Shown: positions 7,977 to 15,965 of the stretch, in pieces
How positions within the stretch are numbered: the first letter of the stretch is position 1
Layout: the number at the start of each line of letters is the position of its first letter
Source of the DNA: Sphingomonas sp. PP-CC-1A-547
Lineage (GTDB): Bacteria > Pseudomonadota > Alphaproteobacteria > Sphingomonadales > Sphingomonadaceae
Direction: 5' to 3'
Length of the DNA: 64,000 nt
NCBI RefSeq assembly: GCF_003610375.1
Contig: NZ_RAPZ01000011.1
Coordinates: 434,001 to 498,000 of the forward strand
The notes under the pieces: generated by a model
Told to the model about the DNA's origin: nothing
The model's input: the letters and a program-made list of their open reading frames with translations, nothing else
The model's database searches: none
Program-made: the position numbers and the translations under genes

Positions 7977-8359
7977 GCCAGAGGGTCGGGCGGCCGCGGG
8001 TGTTTTCGGACACGCGAGGAAAGTCCGGGCTCCGCGAAACGACGGTGCCGGGTAACGCCCGGCGAGGGTGACCTCAGGGAAAGTGCCACAGAGAGCAGAC
8101 GGCCAACCCTCGACCTCGGTCGGGGCGGTCAGAGTGAAAGGGTGCGGTAAGAGCGCACCGCGCGCCTGGCAACAGGGGCGGCACGGCAAACCCCACCGGG
8201 AGCAAGATCGAATAGGGGTGGCACATGGGCTTCGTTTCAGCTCGTCACCCGGGTTGATTGCTTGAGGCGACGGGCAACCGTCGTCCTAGAGGAATGGTCG
8301 CCTAACTTCCGTATCGAAGGATCGGAAATGGACAGAACCCGGCTTACAGACCCTCTGGC
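7977..8359 (+). ncRNA. rnpB: RNase P RNA (class A)
   Basis: Catalytic RNA of RNase P, which matures tRNA 5' ends. The conserved cores are present: CGAGGAAAGTCCGGGCTCC near the 5' end, GGGAAAGTGCCACAGAGA, the AAGGGTGCGGTAAGAGCGCACC segment, GGCAAACCCCACCGGGAGCA with AGATCGAATAGG, and ACAGAACCCGGCTTACAGA near the 3' end. The P1 stem closes between GCCAGAGGGTC at 7977 and GACCCTCTGGC at 8349. The ends are set by this stem and may be a few bases off. Confidence 0.95.
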
Positions 8360-8422
8360 ATCCTTCCCCGAACCATTGCAGACTGCGCACAAATAACGCT
8401 GGGCTGCGACGTGGGGAATGTA

Positions 8423-10444
8423 ATGCGTATCAGGACGATCGCGCTGTTGGGTGCAGGCGTGTTGGCGGTGGCGGGTGCGCTAGTCCCCGTTGGGGCGCAG
8501 ACACCGTCGTCGGCGACGACAATTCAGCAGGACTTCGACGCAGCAACGGCGCTGGATGCGAAATCCGACCGCGCGGCGTCGCTGGCGGCCTGGGAGAAAC
8601 TGGAAGCGCGAACCAAGCCCGGATCACGCAGTCGCGGTATCGTGCTAGTCCGCAAGGCGCCGACTCTGTTCGCCCTGAACCGCGCTGACGAATCGGTTAA
8701 GGCTGCACGGGCAGGGCTCGCCTTGTTGCCGGCGGACGATGCCAGTCTTGCAGAAGATCGGACGCGCGCCTTCCTCATCCTCGGCCAGGTCGCCACCGAT
8801 ACGCTCGATTATGCGGGCGCCGTGACCGCACTCCAGCAGGCGGAGGCGAGCGCGATCAGTACCGCCGATAAGCTCGGGGCCATGCTCTCGCTGGTGACCG
8901 CGCAGATATTCATCGATCCCACCGCCGCGGCGGCGACGTTGGCACGCAGCGACGCGTTGGTCGGCACGGTGAAGCTCGAAAAGAGCGTCGCCGCGCGGTT
9001 CGCGCGTGAGCGGACCCTCCTGAAGCTCAACACCGGTGACATCGCCGGTGCCCGCGCCAGCGCGTTGCAGGCGATCCGGCTTCTCGGCGGCCTCGAAACC
9101 GACAAGGTCGATATCATGGACGCATCGGCGCGCTCCGATGCCGCGATCGCGTTCCTGCTGAGCGGCAATGCCGACGAAGCGCGGCGCTACATGGCCTATA
9201 CTGGTGCCGGACGCATGGTGAAGGGATCGTTCGATCCTGCCGCGGAAATGCGCTCGCCGGATTGTGGCGGCGATGCCGGTCTCAAGCCGCAGGACGTCGC
9301 GGTGGTCGAATTCAACATCGCGTCCGACGGTACGATCGACCAGGCGGCGCCGATCTATGCCGCGGGTGGCGGCCAGGTCGCGCTCGAGTTCGCGCGGGCG
9401 GTCAAGGGTTGGTCGTGGCCTGCCGAAAAGGTCCAGGCGATCCCGGCCTTTTATCGCTATCACGTGCGGGTCGAGATGCGCTGTTCGACCGCGTTCGAAC
9501 GGCCGTCGATCGACGACGGACTGGACGACGTCCTGGAACAGTGGCTTTCCAGCAAGGGCGTCACGGTCGCTCCTGCACCGACCGGCTCGCAGGCGGCAGC
9601 ACTCGCCGGACAGCGCGCCGAACTCGCATCGGCGACCGCCCAATCGCCTAATGGTTTGCGTACGCTCGCCGCGATCTATCGCCTGACGAACAATCCTACG
9701 GTAGCGCGGGAAGAGCGTGCGGCCTTGGCTGCGCGGGCGCTGTCGATCGCGGTCGCCAACGATGCACCGCCTAGTGCGCGGCTGACGTTCGACCTGCCAG
9801 GACGCGTCGATGCGGTGACCGACATCTGGCGGCCGGGGGTATTCGAACGGACGCTGACGCCCATGGTATCGGAACCCGTCTACGCGAACGACCCGCAGGC
9901 GCGGGCGGCGATCCGGTTGATGATGGTCGACGGCGCCGTCGCACGGACGCGAAAATCCGAGAAGAACGACACGGCGATCGTTACGCTTCGGCAAGTGGCG
10001 GACGACAAAGCCTTGAAGCCGAACGATCCGCTGCGCGTCGGCGCGCTGATCCGCATCGCATCGATCGAAGAGCGCAACGGCGAGATCGATGCGGCGCGGG
10101 CGACATTCGCGTCGAGTGGTCTGACCGCGAACCAGTGCGCGATCATGGATGCACCGCCGAAGATGGTATCCCAGCCGGGATCGGAAGCGTTCCCGATGGA
10201 AGCGATGCGTTGGGGTTTCGAAGGGTGGACCCAGGTTCAGTTCGACATCGGCGCGGACGGCAACGTGATCAATCAGCGCGCCCTGTTGAGCTATCCCCCG
10301 TTCATCTTCTCGGAGGCGGGGACCAAGTTCTTCACCAAGGCCAAATACGCCAAGACGTATCGTCCCGATGGGGGGCTCGGTTGCGGCGCCACGACGACCC
10401 GTATCAAGTTCCTGCTGCCAGACTCGGCACGGCGCGGCTCGTAA
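8423..10444 (+). CDS. large exported protein with two TonB-C-like domains
   Basis: 673-aa exported protein, starting at the ATG that has GGGG 6 bp upstream (a GTG four codons earlier is also in frame). A signal peptide covers about residues 1-26 (ALLGAGVLAVAGALVPVGA-Q). Residues 30-260 look like helical TPR-type repeats. Around 275-360 lies a TonB C-terminal-like unit (VAVVEFNIASDGTIDQAAPIYAAGG) and around 595-670 a second one (WTQVQFDIGADGNVINQRALLSYPP). It has no membrane anchor or Pro-rich spacer, so it is not a normal TonB. The pair of Cys near each domain suggests disulfides. Function unknown; perhaps an envelope scaffold. Confidence 0.7.
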   Translation: MRIRTIALLGAGVLAVAGALVPVGAQTPSSATTIQQDFDAATALDAKSDRAASLAAWEKLEARTKPGSRSRGIVLVRKAPTLFALNRADESVKAARAGLALLPADDASLAEDRTRAFLILGQVATDTLDYAGAVTALQQAEASAISTADKLGAMLSLVTAQIFIDPTAAAATLARSDALVGTVKLEKSVAARFARERTLLKLNTGDIAGARASALQAIRLLGGLETDKVDIMDASARSDAAIAFLLSGNADEARRYMAYTGAGRMVKGSFDPAAEMRSPDCGGDAGLKPQDVAVVEFNIASDGTIDQAAPIYAAGGGQVALEFARAVKGWSWPAEKVQAIPAFYRYHVRVEMRCSTAFERPSIDDGLDDVLEQWLSSKGVTVAPAPTGSQAAALAGQRAELASATAQSPNGLRTLAAIYRLTNNPTVAREERAALAARALSIAVANDAPPSARLTFDLPGRVDAVTDIWRPGVFERTLTPMVSEPVYANDPQARAAIRLMMVDGAVARTRKSEKNDTAIVTLRQVADDKALKPNDPLRVGALIRIASIEERNGEIDAARATFASSGLTANQCAIMDAPPKMVSQPGSEAFPMEAMRWGFEGWTQVQFDIGADGNVINQRALLSYPPFIFSEAGTKFFTKAKYAKTYRPDGGLGCGATTTRIKFLLPDSARRGS

Positions 10445-10455
10445 GCGAAAGGCAG

Positions 10456-10484
10456 CCCCTTCCCACGGCCATGGTGGGAAGGGG
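10456..10484. terminator. bidirectional hairpin between convergent genes
   Basis: CCCCTTCCCAC and GTGGGAAGGGG pair perfectly over 11 bp with a 7-nt loop, in the 46-bp gap between the stops of the exported-protein gene and the carbonic anhydrase gene. There is no strong T-run on either strand, so termination strength is uncertain. Confidence 0.55.
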
Positions 10485-10490
10485 GGTGCT

Positions 10491-11129
10491 TTACACCAGC
10501 ACCTTGTCCGGCCGACCGACCTCTTCGAGCACGGTCGTCGAATCGATCTCCATCATTGGTTTGATCAGCCCGTCGCGGATGTCGTAGACCCAGCCGTGCA
10601 GCAGCACTTCCTGGCCCCGCGCAAACGCACCCTGGATCGTCTTGGTGCGCGCGAGCCGGACGAGCTGGTCGCGGACGTTCACCTCGACCAGCCGGTTGAC
10701 CTTCTGCTCGCGGTCAGGCTGCGCGTCGATCTCGTCGGCATGATCGTGCAGCACGCAGCGCGCGGTGCTGAGCCAGTCGTCGACGGGGCCGGTCGTGCCG
10801 CCGTCGAGCGTCGCGCGGATCCCGCCGCACGCATAATGCCCGCAGATGATGATGTGCCGCACGCCGAGCACGTCGATCGCATATTGCAGCACCGACATCA
10901 GGTTCATGTCGTCGTCGTTGACGAGGTTGGCGATGTTGCGGTGGATGAACATGTTGCCGGGTGGCGTCATCGTCATCTGCTCCGGACCGACGCGGCTGTC
11001 CGAACAGCCGATCCACAGGAACTCCGGGTTCTGGCCGACCAGCTGACGCTGGAAGAAGTCGGCGCTCTCCTCAATGATCTCGGCCGCCCACGCCTTGTTG
11101 GCGAGCAGGAGCTGCTTGTACTGCCTCAT
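10491..11129 (-). CDS. beta-class carbonic anhydrase
   Basis: Interconverts CO2 and bicarbonate in the cytoplasm. The zinc site is complete: Cys in WIGCSDSRVGPEQ (with the Asp-Arg dyad) and His/Cys in IIICGHYACGGIRATL. The 212-aa length and the QLVGQNPEFLWIG and NMFIHRNIANLV segments are typical. The gene begins inside the last codons of the upstream SulP gene (ATGA overlap at 11126-11129), so the pair is translationally coupled. The pairing suggests the transporter moves bicarbonate and the enzyme equilibrates it. Confidence 0.95.
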   Translation of the reverse strand: MRQYKQLLLANKAWAAEIIEESADFFQRQLVGQNPEFLWIGCSDSRVGPEQMTMTPPGNMFIHRNIANLVNDDDMNLMSVLQYAIDVLGVRHIIICGHYACGGIRATLDGGTTGPVDDWLSTARCVLHDHADEIDAQPDREQKVNRLVEVNVRDQLVRLARTKTIQGAFARGQEVLLHGWVYDIRDGLIKPMMEIDSTTVLEEVGRPDKVLV

Positions 11130-12706
11130 GCGAAACGGACCTCGGTCTGGGGGGCGTTGATCAGCTTGACCGTGCGCATCGCGAGATCGCCGCGGATGAG
11201 CACGGTGATGCCGCGATACTGCGCGCCCTTGATGAACGCGTTGATGATGTCGACGTTGTCGAGATCGACATAGCTGGTCGACGACAGGTCGATCAGCAGG
11301 TTCGCATTGTCGGGCACCTTGGCGAGCGACTTCTGCAATTCATACTTGTGGATGAAGTACAGGTTGCGTCGCGCGCGGACGAGGCAGTCCTCGTCGTCGC
11401 AGGCAAACGTGATCGCGGTGCGGAAGTTGCGCGCGACGACGAACACGAAGCCGACCGCAAGGCCGATGACGATCCCTTCGAGCAGGTCGGTGAACAGGAT
11501 CGCAGCGACCGTGACGACGAACGGAATGAACTGCGTCCAGCCCTGCTTGAAGCGCTCGGTGTAGAGCTTGGGCTTGGTCAGCTTGTAGCCTGTCGCGATC
11601 AGCACGGCGGCGAGCGCCGACAGCGGGATCAGGTTGAGCACCGCGGGGATCAGCGCGACGCTGACCAGCAGCCAGAAGCCGTGCAGGATCGTCGACAGCT
11701 TGCTCTCGGCCTTGGCATCGACGTTGGCGGACGAACGCACGATCACCGAGGTGACGGGCAGGCCACCGATCAGGCCCGACAGGATGTTGCCGCCGCCCTG
11801 CGCCATCAATTCCCAGTTCTTGTCGGTCGAGCGACGACGCGGATCGATCTCATCGACCGCCTTGACGCTCAGCAGCGATTCGAGGCTGGCGACGATCGCG
11901 AGCGTGACCGCGCTGCTCCAGACGATGCCCATCGTGATCCCGGAAAAATCGGGGAAAGTGAACAGCGACGGAAATTGCGAGAGCGTCTGCGTGATCGGCA
12001 CCTGCACGAGATGCGTCGCCTGGAGCTGCCAGTCGGGCTTCACGGCACCGAGCAGCATGTTGCCGAAGATACCGATCAGCACGACCACCAGGGGGCCGGG
12101 GACGAAGCGCAGTGGGCCGTCCTTGGGCTTGGCGCCGTCCCACCAGAACAGGAAAGCTAGGCTGACCGACGCGATCAGGATGGCGCCCGGAGTCACGGCT
12201 GCGCTGAGGCTGTCGAAGATCCGCGAGAAGGTATTGATGCCGTTCGCGGTGGTGAATTCGAAGATGCCCTCGGCCTCGCGGTCGAAGCCGACGGCGTGGG
12301 GGATCTGCTTGAGGATCAGGATCAGGCCGATTGCCGCGAGCATGCCGGTGATGACCGACGACGGCACGAATTCGCTGAGGATGCCGGCGCGGGTCAGCGA
12401 GAAGCAGATTTGGAGAACGCCCGCGAGCACGACTGCCATCAGGAACATCTGGTAGCTTGGCATGCTCTCGATCGCGGTCAGCACGATCACGGTCAGGCCG
12501 GCGGCGGGGCCGCTGACCGACAGCGGCGACTTCGAGAACAGGCCGACCGCGATGCCGCCGACGATCCCCGAGATGATGCCCGCGAACAGCGGCGCACCCG
12601 ACGCGAGCGCAACGCCAAGACAGAGGGGAAGCGCGACGAGCGCGACGACGATGGAGGCGGGAAGATCCGCGCGCCATGTGGTAAGCTTTGGAATGAGAGT
12701 CGGCAC
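11126..12706 (-). CDS. SulP family inorganic anion transporter
   Basis: Inner-membrane anion transporter, about 526 aa, with many hydrophobic segments from about residue 15 to 410 and a C-terminal STAS-like domain (about 425-515, NANLLIDLSSTSYVDLDNVDIINAFI). The SulP signature region near the N-terminus (PASIVVALVALPLCLGVALASGAPLFAGI) is present. Substrates in the family include sulfate, bicarbonate and dicarboxylates; coupling to a carbonic anhydrase favours bicarbonate (inference). The start is taken as GTG at 12706 because AGGAG lies 5 bp upstream; an in-frame ATG at 12772 would add 22 residues. Confidence 0.88.
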   Translation of the reverse strand: MPTLIPKLTTWRADLPASIVVALVALPLCLGVALASGAPLFAGIISGIVGGIAVGLFSKSPLSVSGPAAGLTVIVLTAIESMPSYQMFLMAVVLAGVLQICFSLTRAGILSEFVPSSVITGMLAAIGLILILKQIPHAVGFDREAEGIFEFTTANGINTFSRIFDSLSAAVTPGAILIASVSLAFLFWWDGAKPKDGPLRFVPGPLVVVLIGIFGNMLLGAVKPDWQLQATHLVQVPITQTLSQFPSLFTFPDFSGITMGIVWSSAVTLAIVASLESLLSVKAVDEIDPRRRSTDKNWELMAQGGGNILSGLIGGLPVTSVIVRSSANVDAKAESKLSTILHGFWLLVSVALIPAVLNLIPLSALAAVLIATGYKLTKPKLYTERFKQGWTQFIPFVVTVAAILFTDLLEGIVIGLAVGFVFVVARNFRTAITFACDDEDCLVRARRNLYFIHKYELQKSLAKVPDNANLLIDLSSTSYVDLDNVDIINAFIKGAQYRGITVLIRGDLAMRTVKLINAPQTEVRFA

Positions 12707-12922
12707 CAGGGCTCCTGTCCTTAAGGTGTCGGCCGGGAATACGTCCGCACCGGACGCATCTATCCATGCCACATGACAAATAGTTCATGTTCAGTAATCG
12801 ATGAACGGTGTCTGACTCAAGTTGGAATGTTGCGACGCGGAAGACTGTCGGATCGGGCATGTTTACGTCGCCATCGCTGCGTGCGGTTGCGTTGTCCGTG
12901 GGGACGCCTATCTCGGACCGCT

Positions 12923-13462
12923 ATGGCTCGAAGCACGACACGATCTTCAGACTGGGGTTTTCCGCGCTGGCGCGAATATGGCGCAAGCACCGAGGCGGTG
13001 ACCGTCCGTCTGTGCGATAGGCATGGCTGCAACGAGCCCGGCAACTGCCCGGCGCCCAAATCGCCCAACAGCCCGGACCGCTGGTATTTCTGCATGAACC
13101 ACGCCGGCGAATATAATCGCGGCTGGAATTATTTCGAAGGCTTGAGCGCGGAGGAAGCGGCCGAGCGCGAGGCGGCGGAAACGCGCACCGCGGACGGCTA
13201 CACCGATCCCAAGCATTACGCCTGGGCCGGCTCGGGCGACGGCAGCCGCTCGCGCGACGAGATGCGCGCGCTGGAGGTGCTGGACCTCGAGCCCGACGCG
13301 ACGTTTGAGGACGTGCGCGCGGCGTGGCGGCGGATGGCGAAGGCGAATCATCCGGATGTGCGCCCGAACGACAAGGACGCGGCGAAGCGGTTTCAGGGCG
13401 TGCAGGCGGCGTATGAGGTGCTGAAAGTGGCCGAGGATCAGCGGACCTGGAAACCGGCGTGA
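12923..13462 (+). CDS. J-domain (DnaJ-like) protein
   Basis: 179-aa cytoplasmic co-chaperone-like protein. The C-terminal J domain (about residues 115-175) has the HPD tripeptide in MAKANHPDVRPNDKD, needed to stimulate DnaK ATPase. The N-terminus has a Cys/His cluster (LCDRHGCNEPGNCP, then WYFCMNH) that could bind zinc. There is no Gly/Phe region or DnaJ zinc finger, so it is a class C J protein, a type common in alphaproteobacteria. The start is the ATG of MARSTTRSSDWGF; the open frame upstream to 12773 is very Arg/Cys-rich and not family-like. The stop overlaps the next gene start by 4 bp. Confidence 0.87.
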   Translation: MARSTTRSSDWGFPRWREYGASTEAVTVRLCDRHGCNEPGNCPAPKSPNSPDRWYFCMNHAGEYNRGWNYFEGLSAEEAAEREAAETRTADGYTDPKHYAWAGSGDGSRSRDEMRALEVLDLEPDATFEDVRAAWRRMAKANHPDVRPNDKDAAKRFQGVQAAYEVLKVAEDQRTWKPA

Positions 13463-13767
13463 TCCGCGTCCTCGCCAGTCGCTGGCAAGGCAGCGTTCTC
13501 GTCTGCGGCAAGTGTTCGAAGAAACTCGATGGCGGATTTGGCGAAAAGGGCCGGACGCCCCTTGTGAAGCTGTTGCGTCAGGCACTCGGCGTCAAGAAGG
13601 GCCGCAAGGCAGAACGCGGAGTGGTAAAGGTCAAGTGCCTCGGAGTTTGCCCGAAGAACGCAGTGGTGATGGTCGATGGCGCTCGACCGGATCGGTGGGT
13701 GCTCGTCCCGGCTGGTGCGGACGTGACCGAGGTCGTTGCGAACCTCACCGAATACGCAGCAACCTGA
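13459..13767 (+). CDS. (2Fe-2S) ferredoxin-like small protein
   Basis: 102-aa protein with four Cys in the pattern CxxC (16, 19) and CxxxC (60, 64), as in thioredoxin-fold (2Fe-2S) ferredoxins: VLVCGKCSKKL and VKCLGVCPKNAVV. Lys/Arg-rich between the two pairs. The gene overlaps the J-domain gene by 4 bp (GTGATC), so the two are translationally coupled. It is convergent with sufE, an Fe-S assembly gene, across a repeat element. The electron partner is unknown. Confidence 0.78.
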   Translation: MIRVLASRWQGSVLVCGKCSKKLDGGFGEKGRTPLVKLLRQALGVKKGRKAERGVVKVKCLGVCPKNAVVMVDGARPDRWVLVPAGADVTEVVANLTEYAAT

Positions 13768-13768
13768 C

Positions 13769-13895
13769 GATCCTCCCCCGCCAAGGGGAGGTGGCTGGCC
13801 CTTGCCAGACGGAGGGGGAGGAAGGGGTAACCTCTGTTGCGTGTTCCTCCCCCTCCGTCACCTTCGGCGACACCTCCCCCTGGCGGGGGAGGATC
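13769..13895. repeat. palindromic intergenic repeat, family A
   Basis: 127-bp element with outer arms GATCCTCCCCCGCCAAGGGG and complement, inner arms GACGGAGGGGGAGG and CCTCCCCCTCCGTC and the small TGGC..GCCA hairpin. Other copies are at 18332, 24801 and 57570. It fills the gap between the convergent ferredoxin-like gene and sufE and could end both transcripts. Confidence 0.9.
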
Positions 13896-13902
13896 GAAAG
13901 GT

Positions 13903-14310
13903 TCAGCCGGCGTACCGCTCCGCCGTCTCGCGAATCAAAGCGATCATATTCGGAATCCCCTGCGTCCGGTTCGAGCTCAGCTGCTTGCTCAGGTCGAACG
14001 GCGCCAGTTCCGCCTTGATATCTGTCGCGACGATCGCATCCGGCACCTGATCTTGCACCGTCAGCAATACCAGAGCGATGATCCCCTTGGTGATCGCCGC
14101 ATTCGAATCCGCCAGGAAGTGCAGTCGACCATCGTCAGTCGTAGTCGGATAAACCCAGACCGAAGCTGAACACCCCCGCACCAACGTCGCATCGGTCTTC
14201 AGCGCCTCCGGCATCGGTTCAAGCTCTTTGCCAAGGTCAATCAGCAGGCGATAGCGGTCGTCAGGTTCAAGGAAGTCGTATTCCTCGCGAATGTCGGTGA
14301 GAGTGGCCAT
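13903..14310 (-). CDS. sufE: SufE family sulfur acceptor
   Basis: 135-aa cytoplasmic sulfur-transfer protein that takes persulfide sulfur from the cysteine desulfurase SufS and passes it to the Fe-S scaffold. The reactive Cys is in VRGCSASVWVYP (about residue 46), and the family segments YRLLIDLGKELEPMPE and FLADSNAAITKGIIALVL are present. The rest of a suf operon is not in the window. Downstream of the psp operon on the same strand, separated by a family B repeat. Confidence 0.93.
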   Translation of the reverse strand: MATLTDIREEYDFLEPDDRYRLLIDLGKELEPMPEALKTDATLVRGCSASVWVYPTTTDDGRLHFLADSNAAITKGIIALVLLTVQDQVPDAIVATDIKAELAPFDLSKQLSSNRTQGIPNMIALIRETAERYAG

Positions 14311-14349
14311 GCCGTGGGCGGTAGCGGGTCAGCCTTGGCGCTTCAACAT

Positions 14350-14407
14350 CATGTTCCCCCGCGAAGGCGGGGGCCCAGTCTGGACCCCCGCCTTCGCGGG
14401 GGAACAT
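14350..14407. repeat. palindromic intergenic repeat, family B
   Basis: Arms ATGTTCCCCCGCGAAGGCGG and complement around CCCAGTCTGG. It lies between the last gene of the psp operon and sufE, both on the - strand, so it may separate or terminate transcripts. Confidence 0.85.
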
Positions 14408-14423
14408 ACTTGCGGGGCGAGAC

Positions 14424-14663
14424 TTAAAGGTCCACCCCGGCAGCGATCGCCTCGAGCTTCTTGATCCGCTCCTTCAAGTCCGCGATCTCGATCCGCGATC
14501 CGGTCGACACCGCGACCGGCATGCGGCCGTCCTGCATGTTATCCAGCTCCATCCGCCGCAGCGACAGCCATCCGCGCCATCCGGCCAATCCGCCTGCGAC
14601 GATCATCGCCAGCCCCGCAAGGCTCGCCAGCGCCAGGGTGATATAGATGTTCGGTTCGATCAT
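14424..14663 (-). CDS. PspB-like small membrane protein (psp operon, gene 8)
   Basis: 79 aa: an N-terminal hydrophobic segment (about residues 6-30, IYITLALASLAGLAMIVAGGLAG), then a charged segment ending in a short coiled coil ADLKERIKKLEAIAAG. The core L-K-x-R-I-x-x-L-E-x-I matches the PspB coiled-coil signature. It ends only 6 residues after this motif and lacks the EIDxLR tail of its neighbours. The gene starts 9 bp after the upstream gene, so it is in the operon. Last gene of the psp transcript; role presumably in envelope stress, not established. Confidence 0.75.
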   Translation of the reverse strand: MIEPNIYITLALASLAGLAMIVAGGLAGWRGWLSLRRMELDNMQDGRMPVAVSTGSRIEIADLKERIKKLEAIAAGVDL

Positions 14664-14672
14664 GTCCGCCTC

Positions 14673-14921
14673 CTAGCGGTCGCGGAGCCGTTCGATCTCT
14701 CGGTCGAGATCGACGCTCTTGTGGTTGTCGGTGATCACGCGCTCCAGCACCTGGATGCGCTCCTTCATCTGTTGCACCTCGTCGCGGAGCCGCGCCGCCT
14801 CTGGGTCGTTCATCAGCGACGAGCCCTCGGCATGTCGGCCGCTCTTGTGGCGCGATTTGAAGATGCCGGTAATCATCACGATCAGGACGATCATCACGAC
14901 CATCACCTGTCCACCATTCAT
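14673..14921 (-). CDS. PspB-like small membrane protein (psp operon, gene 7)
   Basis: 82 aa: hydrophobic N-terminus (about residues 6-21, VMVVMIVLIVMITGIF), a basic stretch (KSRHKSGRH) and a C-terminal coiled coil with QMKERIQVLERVITD, very close to the E. coli PspB pattern RMRERIQALESIL. The final EIERLRDR is shared in form with three neighbours. The topology suggests a bitopic inner-membrane protein with its coiled coil in the cytoplasm, where PspB is known to meet PspC and PspA. Starts 24 bp after the upstream gene. Confidence 0.78.
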   Translation of the reverse strand: MNGGQVMVVMIVLIVMITGIFKSRHKSGRHAEGSSLMNDPEAARLRDEVQQMKERIQVLERVITDNHKSVDLDREIERLRDR

Positions 14922-14945
14922 GATCTTGTCTCCTAACGGGTCGGT

Positions 14946-15230
14946 CTAGTTGGCCAGGCGTTCGGTCGCGGGACCGGTATCGCGGAGCAGGTCGATCTCG
15001 TTCGAGAGCTCGATCCCACGGTCGGTGACGATCCGTTCGAGCACCCGGACGCGCTGTTCGAGGCGGTCGGTATGCGCCGCATATTGCGCGGACTTCTCGG
15101 CGATCATCTGCGCGTCGAGTTCCATGCGGCGGTGCCGGTAGGCGAACCAGGGCCTGACGAAGACACCGCCGAAGATCGCCAGCAGTCCGCAGCAGATGCC
15201 GAGGATCGGGATGAGCAAGGGGCTAAGCAT
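14946..15230 (-). CDS. PspB-like small membrane protein (psp operon, gene 6)
   Basis: 94 aa: hydrophobic segment about residues 4-27 (PLLIPILGICCGLLAIFGGVF, with two adjacent Cys), then the basic RPWFAYRHRRMELDAQ stretch, also reflected in gene 8 (LSLRRMELDNMQ), and a coiled coil with DRLEQRVRVLERIVTDRG followed by NEIDLLRDT. The RRMELD match suggests that genes 6 and 8 are close paralogues. Starts 11 bp after the upstream gene. Function inferred only from operon and motif. Confidence 0.78.
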   Translation of the reverse strand: MLSPLLIPILGICCGLLAIFGGVFVRPWFAYRHRRMELDAQMIAEKSAQYAAHTDRLEQRVRVLERIVTDRGIELSNEIDLLRDTGPATERLAN

Positions 15231-15241
15231 GATCGAGTCCT

Positions 15242-15559
15242 TCAGCGGTCGCGGAGGGCGTCGATCTCGCGAGCTGTGCGCTCGGCGGGATCGGTAGCGA
15301 TGCGTTCGAGGACCGCGATCCGCTCCTCGAGGCGGGAAACCTGACCGGTAAGGCGCTCATTCTCGCTGCTGAGCAGTTCGACCTTTCGTTCGCCAGCCGG
15401 GTCCTGCTTGTGCCCGCCGCCCCAGTTCATCGAGTTGCCCCAGTCGTCGCTCGGCGGATAGCCGTGCTTCGTACGGATCCAGTTGTTGACGATCCAGCCT
15501 ACGGTCGTGATCGCGATGATGGCGATAATGAAACCTGGTCCACCCCAAGCCATAGTCAT
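15242..15559 (-). CDS. PspB-like small membrane protein (psp operon, gene 5)
   Basis: 105 aa: hydrophobic segment about residues 9-29 (GFIIAIIAITTVGWIVNNW), a Gly/Asp/Trp-rich linker (DDWGNSMNWGGGHK) and a C-terminal coiled coil with SRLEERIAVLERIATDP and the terminal EIDALRDR. The coiled-coil core matches PspB (R-I-x-x-L-E-x-I). It follows pspC with a 21-bp gap. Likely bitopic inner-membrane protein of the phage-shock response; specific role unknown. Confidence 0.78.
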   Translation of the reverse strand: MTMAWGGPGFIIAIIAITTVGWIVNNWIRTKHGYPPSDDWGNSMNWGGGHKQDPAGERKVELLSSENERLTGQVSRLEERIAVLERIATDPAERTAREIDALRDR

Positions 15560-15580
15560 TCTCCCTGTTGACGCCGCGTC

Positions 15581-15964
15581 TCAGCGCAGGCTGTCGATCT
15601 CTGCCGCGAGGCTGTTGCTTGAGCGGCTGGTATAGTGCGTCTCGATGTCGGCGAGGCGGCGGTCGATGTCGCGAAACTTGCTGCGGACCTCTGCGGTCGA
15701 ACGCTTCGGGTTCGACCGGACGCCCTGCCAGAACTTCGCGTCGTCGGGCGTCTCGTACAGGCCGATCGGCTTGGCATGGCCCATCCAGGCAACCATCCAA
15801 TAGGCCAGCAGCGTCCAGGGAAAGCCCCCCGCAAGTGTCAGGACGACCATGCCGACACGGACGAAGAGCGCATCGACGCCGGTATAGTCGGCGATCCCGG
15901 CACAGACGCCCTTCCACTTGGCGTTCTGCTTATCGAGGTAAAACTGTGTGCGGCTGCCGGACAT
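15581..15964 (-). CDS. pspC: phage shock protein C
   Basis: 127-aa inner-membrane protein. The PspC domain (about residues 8-66) is clear: FYLDKQNAKWKGVCAGIADYTGVDALFVRVG followed by a membrane segment (VVLTLAGGFPWTLLAYWMVAW). In enterobacteria PspC with PspB senses membrane damage and releases PspA from PspF. The C-terminal tail is helical and ends SLAAEIDSLR, a tail also found on three of the small proteins encoded just downstream. It starts 1 bp after the pspB stop. Confidence 0.92.
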   Translation of the reverse strand: MSGSRTQFYLDKQNAKWKGVCAGIADYTGVDALFVRVGMVVLTLAGGFPWTLLAYWMVAWMGHAKPIGLYETPDDAKFWQGVRSNPKRSTAEVRSKFRDIDRRLADIETHYTSRSSNSLAAEIDSLR

Positions 15965-15965
15965 C

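Noticed and set aside
8645..9994. A 449-codon open frame on the - strand
   Set aside because: It lies wholly antisense to the exported TonB-C-like protein gene, is very Arg-rich, and has no ribosome-binding site or family features. It is typical of GC-rich DNA.
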